From contig JAIDXM010000040.1 in NCBI GenBank assembly GCA_029058745.1, positions 1 through 33,021 on the forward strand: DNA of 33,021 nucleotides, given 5' to 3'. Below the pieces are notes generated by a model. The model was not told the DNA's origin. It saw only the letters and a program-made list of their open reading frames with translations, and did no database searches. Position numbers and translations under genes: made by a program. Numbering within the stretch: the first letter of the stretch is position 1; each line of letters opens with the position of its first letter. This document shows positions 18,142 to 24,530 of the stretch, one piece after another. This stretch comes from Muribaculaceae bacterium. GTDB lineage: Bacteria > Bacteroidota > Bacteroidia > Bacteroidales > Muribaculaceae.

Positions 18142-18492
18142 TTATTGCGGCATGTTGCCGAGAATCTCTGATATCTTCATTCTCAAAATATCAATATCTT
18201 CCCGAATAGTGGATATTACGATATTTTTCTCTATCTGATAGTATCCATGCACCATGACGTGGCGCATTCCTTCTATCTCAGACCATTCGATTTCCTGATG
18301 CGAGTCTTTAAATTCTTTTGTCAATTTATAAGCCGCTTCTCCAATAATTTCCAAATGTTTTACGAATCCAAAAAATATGATGGGATCTCCGGAAATCATA
18401 TTATCAGGATATCGGTCGCGGTTTGAAATCAAGACATTAAGAGCCGATAGCATATGGTCAAGACGCTGTCGATCACGAATCTTTTCTCTCAT
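18142..18492 (-). CDS. hepT: HepT-type HEPN ribonuclease toxin (DUF86)
   Basis: Toxin of a HEPN/MNT toxin-antitoxin pair, an RNase active as an oligomer. The HEPN active-site motif is present as R-x4-H-x-Y in GMRHVMVHGYYQIE; counting from the ATG at 18492 these are R77, H82 and Y84. The typical N-terminus MREKIRDRQRLDHML begins at 18492, so I prefer it over the upstream ATG at 18510. Length (116 residues) is normal. The gene overlaps mntA by 20 bp, as usual for these pairs. MntA silences HepT by adding AMP to the tyrosine of the motif, which is intact here. The pair is enclosed by direct repeats B and C. Confidence 0.92.
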   Translation of the reverse strand: MREKIRDRQRLDHMLSALNVLISNRDRYPDNMISGDPIIFFGFVKHLEIIGEAAYKLTKEFKDSHQEIEWSEIEGMRHVMVHGYYQIEKNIVISTIREDIDILRMKISEILGNMPQ

Positions 18493-18787
18493 AAACCAAC
18501 ACTTTATCAAGGTCTGACGACAATTTCGCTTCAGGAATCAGGAACCCGTCTTCTACAAAATCGACTTCCCTTCCAAAAATTCTTTCGAGATTACTGACAA
18601 TGCCTCCGACAGTGAAGAGCGATAATTTATGGCTTCTGTCATAATCAACAATAAAATCCACATCACTTTCCACAGTTTCCTCCCCTCTTGCGCATGAACC
18701 AAAAATCCATAGTCTCCGCACTACCGGTTGTGACGCAAGATAGCCGGACATCTGAGGAATGATTTTTTTTATGTTCTCGCTTAGCAT
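18473..18787 (-). CDS. mntA: MntA-type minimal nucleotidyltransferase antitoxin
   Basis: A 104-residue minimal nucleotidyltransferase. The active-site motif is complete: WIFGSCARGEETVESDVDF (27-45), with G30, S31 and the metal-binding aspartates D42 and D44. Enzymes of this group neutralise the HepT RNase by polyAMPylation. It is transcribed first in the pair, from a canonical promoter about 17 bp upstream, so antitoxin precedes toxin. The pair would be expressed independently of the polysaccharide operon. Such pairs stabilise genomic regions and some defend against phage. Confidence 0.92.
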   Translation of the reverse strand: MLSENIKKIIPQMSGYLASQPVVRRLWIFGSCARGEETVESDVDFIVDYDRSHKLSLFTVGGIVSNLERIFGREVDFVEDGFLIPEAKLSSDLDKVLVYERKDS

Positions 18788-18803
18788 ATATCAGTGTTTT
18801 CTG

Positions 18804-18834
18804 CAAAGATAAGTGTTTCTATTCAATAAACAAA
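18804..18834 (-). promoter_or_regulatory. Promoter for mntA-hepT
   Basis: TATCTTTG at 18804-18811 and TTTG at 18831-18834 (minus strand) with a 19-bp spacer match the Bacteroidetes consensus fully. The predicted start is near 18797, giving a very short leader of about 10 nt. Confidence 0.7.
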
Positions 18835-18875
18835 TAACTTCAATAAAATAATTCCTTCTTGAATTATTTTATCGT

Positions 18876-19315
18876 CATCACACAAAATAAATGTGCATGT
18901 TATATGTGTGAGAATAGAGGAATATCTGGCGGGAGGCCAATCCTACATGCCTTCCGATTTGGCGGAACCGACCCATGTAGGGACATGCCTTTGGCATGTT
19001 TGATTGCGTTCCGGTTTTGCAAATACCGGAATATCTGGTGGGAACCTTGACACATGCCGAAGGCATGTCCCTACATTGAGAGGATATCTGGCGGGAGGCC
19101 ATTCCTACATGTCTTCCGATTTGGCGGAACCGACCGATGTAGGGACATGCCTTTGGCATGTTTGATTGCGTTCCGGTCATGTAATTACTGGGATATCTGG
19201 CGGGATACCACTCCTACATGCCAAAGGGATGTCCCTACCTCAGAAATGCTCTTATATTTTCTGTTGAGACATTTGTTGTCGGGGGTCGGGGGTAATGACT
19301 GATGACTATCGACTA
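18876..19315. repeat. REP-like palindromic repeat array, copy C (four units)
   Basis: It has the same ends and orientation as copy B: left ACACAAAATAAATGTGCA, right TTTTCTGTTGAGACATTTGTTGTC near 19256-19279 plus GACTGATGACTATCGACTAACC. Units open with GGATATCTGG-like motifs at 18919, 19028, 19082 and 19191, so spacings alternate 109, 54, 109, with one more long unit than B. The palindromes CCTACATG/CATGTAGG, ACATGCC-TTT-GGCATGT and TTCCGGT/ACCGGAA recur. The right end supplies the stop codon and last residues of the antiterminator gene (19306-19320). Minus-strand open frames in it are spurious. Confidence 0.87.
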
Positions 19316-20778
19316 ACCGGGCGGAGGAGATGGGGAGGGAGGGCGACGCGCCATTCTATGCCGTTGTCGGCGGTGATGCGTAGCCGGACGATGGTGGGAG
19401 CTGTTTCAGCTGTCGGTTGCCGGCTGTCGGTTGTCGGTTGTTCGTTTTGGAGGAGGGACTCGACGGTGGCTTCCTTTCCGATGAAGGGTCCGCCGACGAT
19501 GCTCACCACGTCGTTTTCGGAGAGGGGGATTTCTCCTATGGGATATATCTCCATCCCGGGAGCCAGGATTCCAACTGTCTGCATGAATGCCATCATCGAC
19601 GCGTCGGGCACTATGGAGTATGGTCGGCCGGGAGCGGTTTCCTCGCGATAGCACCATGCGAGGTCGCCCACACACCGGAATAGCGGGAACACTTCCGTGT
19701 CACGGCATCGAAAAAAAGCGACATCGGAAATAAGCGGTTTCTCCTTATATACAAGTTTCTTCCCTATCTTGCGGGCAATCTCCTCACATGGATAGTAGAA
19801 TTCGGGGGTCTTTATCTCATCGCGGAACAAGTCCAGCCTTTTCCTTACCGTCTCCATCCTGACACCCTGCCGGAAGTGCATCACATACCAGTGGAGAGGG
19901 TTGTCGATTAGAGAGAGGAGCGTGGATTCGAAGATAGCCTCGCGTCTGAGTCGCGGCATTGGCTCCGGAGTGGGGAGAGAAAGCAACGGCAATGCCATTG
20001 GCGCATGCCCGAGCGCGGACACCGTCTCAGAAGCCTTGAATCCGCATTGCAAGGCAGCCATCGCCCAAAGGGTCTCGACAGCAGCGTCGGCAGACCCGCT
20101 CACAGGTATGCCGCGCTGACGTAGGAGCGAGCGGATTCCTTCCCCGGTCATGTCAGCCACCTGACGCGGCGTGCGCATCGTCTGGGAGAGCGGGAAAATA
20201 TACTTGCGTCGCGACGAGGTGTGGCGCATGGCTATTTCGCGCACCTCCTCCATCATCGAGTCAATGTCGGCACGCACAAGCATCGCCGTCCCACGGATTC
20301 CACGAGTGGGATTCAGAAGAGACAGTGTGAGGATGTCGGCGAATAGAGCGTCGTCGCCCTGAAGACGTCCGGAGAGACGGATTATGTTGCGAAGGCGGGA
20401 GAGGACTGCGGCACGGTCGGCGGCGGCAGACGCGACATTCGCCGACGCGGGGATGGCTCGGAGCCTCCGCTTCACCGTCTTGAAGGCATCCGAAGGAGGC
20501 ACAAGCCCTTCGGCGACAGCCGCATTATATAGCGATGTTATGTTGTCGAGATAGTAGGAGGCCGTCTTCATGGATGCGCCAGACTCAATGGCCGCCACAA
20601 CCCAGTCAGCCACATCGGAGACATCGGGGGCAGTATTGAAGGTGAAGTATTCGCGGGCAGAACGAATCGCCTTGCCGTAGGCAGAGGCCGTGGCCGGAGA
20701 GAGCGAAGCGGCGTAATCCTGGAAGAAATTCCAGATTTCCGTTTCCGTATCCGCCATTATTTCAAATGATTGAGTCAT
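19306..20778 (-). CDS. Degenerate tyrosine-recombinase fold fused to NusG/UpxY-like antiterminator
   Basis: A 490-residue fusion. Residues 12-108 look like a SAM-like core-binding domain of tyrosine recombinases. Residues 120-262 resemble the catalytic domain (TLSLLNPTRGIRG in place of the TGLR region; LWAMAALQCGFKASETVSALGH in place of HxLRHxFA...LGH), but the HxxR pair and the C-terminal tyrosine are not seen, so it should be inactive. Residues 295-405 match a NusG NGN domain (HWYVMHFRQG, EFYYPCEE), and 417-443 a KOW motif (LSENDVVSIVGGPFIGKEA). A heptamer-coded linker (445-460) interrupts the KOW module before TIVRLRI. NusG paralogues of the UpxY type promote read-through of capsule operons. 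It opens the biosynthetic operon and has its own promoter and hairpin leader. Confidence 0.82.
   Translation of the reverse strand: MTQSFEIMADTETEIWNFFQDYAASLSPATASAYGKAIRSAREYFTFNTAPDVSDVADWVVAAIESGASMKTASYYLDNITSLYNAAVAEGLVPPSDAFKTVKRRLRAIPASANVASAAADRAAVLSRLRNIIRLSGRLQGDDALFADILTLSLLNPTRGIRGTAMLVRADIDSMMEEVREIAMRHTSSRRKYIFPLSQTMRTPRQVADMTGEGIRSLLRQRGIPVSGSADAAVETLWAMAALQCGFKASETVSALGHAPMALPLLSLPTPEPMPRLRREAIFESTLLSLIDNPLHWYVMHFRQGVRMETVRKRLDLFRDEIKTPEFYYPCEEIARKIGKKLVYKEKPLISDVAFFRCRDTEVFPLFRCVGDLAWCYREETAPGRPYSIVPDASMMAFMQTVGILAPGMEIYPIGEIPLSENDVVSIVGGPFIGKEATVESLLQNEQPTTDSRQPTAETAPTIVRLRITADNGIEWRVALPPHLLRPVSR
19405..19447. repeat. Heptamer array inside the antiterminator gene
   Basis: On the coding strand: CAACCGACAACCGACAGCCG and further 7-mers of the CAACCGA/CAGCTGA type. 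It codes NEQPTTDSRQPTAE, two turns of a 7-residue peptide, placed in the loop of the KOW module. The 7-bp unit read three times gives 21 nt, so the peptide period is also 7. Confidence 0.7.
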
Positions 20779-20821
20779 CCAAAATTTCTAACATCCATGT
20801 AATTCGGGAGTATTGTCATCG

Positions 20822-20872
20822 TCCCCCTGTTGTCCGCAGACGAGAGTCTGCAACAGTGGTCACAATGGGGGG
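20822..20872 (-). promoter_or_regulatory. Stem-loop in the leader of the antiterminator operon
   Basis: Nested stems CTGTT/AACAG (20827-20831, 20852-20856) and GCAGAC/GTCTGC (20836-20841, 20846-20851) with a GAGA/TCTC loop, and an outer CCCCC/GGGGG pairing (20823-20827 with 20867-20872, partly competing). It lies in a leader of about 170 nt. It has no T-run, so it is a pause or recognition element candidate rather than an intrinsic terminator. Confidence 0.5.
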
Positions 20873-20954
20873 ATATGGCAAGCTGGTGGGGCATTTCAAT
20901 AATGTCGATTGCCTCCGGATGCGCATCACTTAGAGACCGATACGCAATCATCTG

Positions 20955-20986
20955 CAAAATTAGCATTTTATATCCGAATCTCCAAA
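20955..20986 (-). promoter_or_regulatory. Promoter for the antiterminator and polysaccharide biosynthesis operon
   Basis: TTTG at 20983-20986 and TAATTTTG at 20955-20962 (minus strand), spacer 20 bp: a full consensus match. The start is predicted near 20948. It is the last strong consensus promoter I find ahead of the biosynthesis genes except that of mntA-hepT. Confidence 0.7.
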
Positions 20987-21009
20987 TTTATTTTTGCACA
21001 CCCACCCGG

Positions 21010-22656
21010 CTAATCGAAGTAGAACACGTAATAACGAGCTCCGCCTATTTCCTGCGGGAATATGTCCCACCGTCCCATGCGCGCGTAGTCATATGTTTCA
21101 TATTGACCATCCATCAACACTTTCCCGGTGGCGTCCCTAATGATAAAGGTCACCGAGTCATCACCCAACCTCATATTTCCAGGCATCGTGAACTCCACAT
21201 ATTTATATCCCCTGTCGTCGGCGACAAACACCTGCGGAGTTTTTCCGCCCACCAAAGCCGTGCCACCGATTTCAAGTTCTATGCTGTGATAGCTTTCGTT
21301 GCGGCAATAGAATCTGTATGGACAATCGGTGGGATAGAATCCGGCGCTTACCACGTATGCGTCGCCTCCTATGAAATCATCAGTGAGATAGAAACATGTG
21401 GCTCCTTTCTCATCAGCCACACGGATGTAATCGTCACAAAGATTTGACATCACGCTCAGCGGATTGCGACCAGAGTCAAATATCTGATAGCGCACATCCT
21501 CATATCCGCATCCCAACACGGAAAGGTCAACAAGATAGGCAAACCGGTCGCTCCCATAATCCAGCAGTCCCGCTTTTTCCGGCAGCGCGGAGTAGCATTT
21601 GCCATCAGAATCAGACACCTGTATATACCCGCCGCTGAACTTTCCGTGATAAGCCTCCTTGCTCCAAACAATCACAATCTTATCGAGCACCTGCAACGGC
21701 GTCTCCATCCCGGTGACGGCGAAGCGGTAGAGATGATTGGGGAGGATTCTCCGCCACGCCTCCTCAGAGGGAGAGGCCACACGCGGCTTCCCGTCGGCAT
21801 ACGGGGAGAGGTAAAGGTTGCCGGCAGACGTTCCTCCACCGTCTCCCCTGTCGGCTTCCACAATGACAAGGCGGTCGTCGCCCTGCGGGTCATCGCCCAG
21901 GGCACGCTCCGGGAGGTAGGCATAGAAAACCTTACCATCCTTCCCTTCCCGTTCCTCGCCCGCGAAGGCAATACTCTCTCCCCACACCCCTTCCGGCATT
22001 AACACCGACACTATGCGGCAGCCGTCGGCCATCTCATCGGCAATCTCAATGCGTGCAAGCAGACGTCGCATCATGACCCTCGCCTCCACCCCTTCCGCGA
22101 CTGCCGTCAACGGCAAAACCATATCCCCGCGCATAGGGATGGAGCGAATGTCCCCCTGATTATCCGGCAATGAGAACACCACCTCTTCCAAGTCAGACAG
22201 AAGTGTGACACCTTCCTCAAACATACCGCCATACCCTGCCATGAAACCTCCGAAATTGGCGATGACAACGATGGTGACGCATTCCGACATGCCATATCTG
22301 TCAAGCCGTATATCCGCCGACACCGCCACATCCCCTTCGGAAGACGAGGCTATTGCATCCGGCGACAGCACATCTCTCAGCACCCCGTCTCCGTCAAATA
22401 TGAGCGCCGACACATCGGCAGGGTCGATATAGCTGTCGATACCACTCCCCTCTTCATAACCCTCGACTCCAGAACCGGAGCGTGTGGACATTCCCGACAC
22501 GCCGAGACGGAGGAAGACCCGGCCATTACCGTCGTCTCCTCCATATCCGGGCATATCTTGCGTGCATGCAGCAAAGACCACGACCGCCGCCAGCAATGCA
22601 ATGGCGACAAGCATCCTTGTCTTCCATCCCGTCGTGGCTATCCGGGGAAAGGTCAT
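21010..22656 (-). CDS. FimB/Mfa2-like fimbrillin-family lipoprotein
   Basis: A 548-residue lipoprotein. A hydrophobic segment at about 15-30 ends in the lipobox FAAC with C31. A transthyretin-like N-terminal domain follows (RVFLRLGVSGM near 46, SALIFDGDGVLRDVL near 83), similar to Mfa2/FimB anchor or accessory subunits of type V pili in Bacteroidales. The C-terminal half is not clearly conserved. The 4-bp ATGA overlap with the fimbrillin gene before it supports the chosen start, although M15 is also possible. It would be processed by signal peptidase II and displayed on the outer membrane as pilus anchor, tip or terminator. Confidence 0.75.
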   Translation of the reverse strand: MTFPRIATTGWKTRMLVAIALLAAVVVFAACTQDMPGYGGDDGNGRVFLRLGVSGMSTRSGSGVEGYEEGSGIDSYIDPADVSALIFDGDGVLRDVLSPDAIASSSEGDVAVSADIRLDRYGMSECVTIVVIANFGGFMAGYGGMFEEGVTLLSDLEEVVFSLPDNQGDIRSIPMRGDMVLPLTAVAEGVEARVMMRRLLARIEIADEMADGCRIVSVLMPEGVWGESIAFAGEEREGKDGKVFYAYLPERALGDDPQGDDRLVIVEADRGDGGGTSAGNLYLSPYADGKPRVASPSEEAWRRILPNHLYRFAVTGMETPLQVLDKIVIVWSKEAYHGKFSGGYIQVSDSDGKCYSALPEKAGLLDYGSDRFAYLVDLSVLGCGYEDVRYQIFDSGRNPLSVMSNLCDDYIRVADEKGATCFYLTDDFIGGDAYVVSAGFYPTDCPYRFYCRNESYHSIELEIGGTALVGGKTPQVFVADDRGYKYVEFTMPGNMRLGDDSVTFIIRDATGKVLMDGQYETYDYARMGRWDIFPQEIGGARYYVFYFD

Positions 22657-24218
22657 TTCTTTATATTTACCGACTGTTCGAGCAATGTCCAGGGCATGAC
22701 ACTCAACGTGATTCCTATCTTATAGGATGGCGTGCCCGACGACATCCCCGACTCAAGGACATAGTCTGCGTCGGATGCAATCCCGGAGCCCATACCCTCG
22801 ATGCTCTCCAGGGCCATCCGGTAGTGGTGGTTGCGCACAAGACCGTATGCTCCCTCAGGCTGAACGTCGGCATCCGGGTCATAGGCCATATGCCTCACGG
22901 GAACCACAAACGCACATCGCCCGCCATCAAACTTCTCCACATAACCCATGTGCCTGGCGAGCATTTCGTCTATGGCTTCAAATGAAGCCAACGCGACACC
23001 GTCTGCTCCATATATGGTCACCTCGCCGGAAGTCACCTTGTCGGAAAGCCGGAGTGTGAACATATTTGATGGAGTGCCCGGGATGTGTGCCAACACCGTG
23101 TTCTCCTTTATAGACGCTATATCATTGTGGGCTCCTTCACTGTCGGTATAGAACACACCCTTAGTCAGCTCAAGCAAGCGTGTCCACAGCTCCTCTTCCG
23201 TGTATATCCCATCGCCATATCTATAGAATGTGATTCCATCGTCCATACCATCAATCGTGTATCGTCCGCGAATCACCACCGAGGCCAATGCATTATCCGT
23301 CACGTAGTCGCCGGCGGGGCGTGTAGTCTCATGCTCATAGAGCGATGTGCCGAACCCGTTGCCTGCCTCCGAATATCTCAGATAATGCAACGGTGTGGAT
23401 TCGACGATGTTCTCCCCTACTGCCGGAAAATCCAGCCGGGCATCCCATGACACCGACCTCGCCCAATGGCAGGCCATGTCGGAGCCAGAATAATACCAAT
23501 CGCCAAGAGACATGTCGCCTGTCTGCCTTATCAGGCGGCTGCTTCTCTCGACGGCAGTCAATCCCCATCCGTCAACAGTGAGGTTGAGCACCCTTTCGCC
23601 GGACTCGGATGCCTTTCCCATTACAAGACTCTGGAAAGCGGTGACTTTGTTGTCGAGTGTCACCTTGGCCGCCAGACGTTCCACCCTCACCTCCACGGAG
23701 CCGGAATCGTCCATGTAATCTTCCACCGACAGCGGGGTATAGTACACCTCGGATCCCTCGTCCGACACTAAACGCGAGGCCGACATCACGAATCCCTTCC
23801 CTTCCACAGAAAGCGTCCCTGAAGTCAACGACCGCAAGCCATCGAGGGGACACCCAATCGCGGCGACGGAGGATGCGTCAAGATTCGCATAGGCTATCAC
23901 CTTGTCGGGACGGGAAGCCCCTACCGACGGGACGTCGGCCTCATAGCCACCGTCCGTCTTCTCAGCCTCCACGATACCCAGGCATGCGTTTCCGCCATAA
24001 AATACAAGATGCAACGAGCTCACGGCATCCTCCTCGGGAGTGCCGGCCTCTGAGGATGCGCGTGTGTAATCTCCTGTGACAAGCCTCACATGCAGCCGCC
24101 CGGCAACCCGGACAGGTGAATCGCCAGGCTCATCGCCTAATGACGTGGTGTTGACACATCCGGCCGAGAGGATGAGAGACGACAAGAAAAGGGAACTCGA
24201 CAAAACAAATGGTTTCAT
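22653..24218 (-). CDS. Fimbrillin (FimA/Mfa1-like) lipoprotein
   Basis: I place the start at 24218 because MKPFVLSSSLFLSSLILSAGC is a clean lipoprotein signal with C21; the frame is open 129 nt further upstream but that extension looks untranslated. The mature 500-residue protein has VAGRLHVRLVTGDYTRAS near its N-terminus, with an arginine suitable for the protease processing known in type V pilins, and ends in the typical fimbrillin strand (SVMPWTLLEQSVNI). Middle-region motifs such as AKVTLDNKV and NHHYRMALES also fit the family. It is paired with 21010-22656 by a 4-bp overlap. It lies in the GC-rich part of the window. Confidence 0.82.
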   Translation of the reverse strand: MKPFVLSSSLFLSSLILSAGCVNTTSLGDEPGDSPVRVAGRLHVRLVTGDYTRASSEAGTPEEDAVSSLHLVFYGGNACLGIVEAEKTDGGYEADVPSVGASRPDKVIAYANLDASSVAAIGCPLDGLRSLTSGTLSVEGKGFVMSASRLVSDEGSEVYYTPLSVEDYMDDSGSVEVRVERLAAKVTLDNKVTAFQSLVMGKASESGERVLNLTVDGWGLTAVERSSRLIRQTGDMSLGDWYYSGSDMACHWARSVSWDARLDFPAVGENIVESTPLHYLRYSEAGNGFGTSLYEHETTRPAGDYVTDNALASVVIRGRYTIDGMDDGITFYRYGDGIYTEEELWTRLLELTKGVFYTDSEGAHNDIASIKENTVLAHIPGTPSNMFTLRLSDKVTSGEVTIYGADGVALASFEAIDEMLARHMGYVEKFDGGRCAFVVPVRHMAYDPDADVQPEGAYGLVRNHHYRMALESIEGMGSGIASDADYVLESGMSSGTPSYKIGITLSVMPWTLLEQSVNIKK

Positions 24219-24433
24219 AGACTTCAAGGTTAGAGCGGCTGTCAATAAAAGAACAAGGCACAAGTCACGGGGATTGCGTTCTCCGGGACAGTCGCTTACG
24301 TAAATATTTGGGTTATATATCTCAAAAGCAGCCGAAAATCCGGCCACCTACCGCGCTAAGGTAACAACAATTCTTTTAATATGCAACTTATTGGCAATAA
24401 AAAAATCGCATTTTTCTGCAACAAAGCGGCATA

Positions 24434-24488
24434 ATAAAAAAACATTCCAAGAACCAGGCATGCGATTTTACTGATTCTCAGAATGTTT
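24434..24488 (-). terminator. Intrinsic terminator after the export operon
   Basis: Arms AAACATTC (24440-24447) and GAATGTTT (24481-24488), extended inside by AGAACCAG-type pairing (24450-24457 with 24471-24479), make a stem of about 17 bp with a 13-nt loop. On the minus strand a T-run follows (24434-24440). It separates ugd copy 2 from the fimbrillin genes. The remaining intergenic bases (24219-24433) show no confident promoter. Confidence 0.8.
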
Positions 24489-24530
24489 AAATCAAGTCGG
24501 ACTTCCATGTCCGAAACTCAGAAATTTCAA

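Noticed and set aside
17796..19245. Repeated blocks that could be mistaken for a CRISPR array
   Set aside because: Unit lengths alternate 109 and 54 bp, the sequence between motifs is itself repeated and palindromic rather than unique spacer, and no cas genes are present.
17747..19302. Open frames within repeat arrays B and C (minus strand at 17747-17977 and 18878-19180, plus strand at 19054-19302)
   Set aside because: They are translations of the palindromic repeat itself, share low-complexity peptide blocks because the DNA repeats, and have no start context or domain.
19306..20778. Active site-specific recombinase for phase inversion
   Set aside because: The catalytic arginine/histidine box HxxR and the terminal tyrosine are not found, and the C-terminal half is a NusG module; no invertible promoter with inverted repeats was recognised next to it.
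20830..21447. Plus-strand frame of 205 codons overlapping the antiterminator promoter and the FimB-like gene
   Set aside because: It runs antisense through the leader hairpin, the promoter and a real lipoprotein gene, without domain signals.
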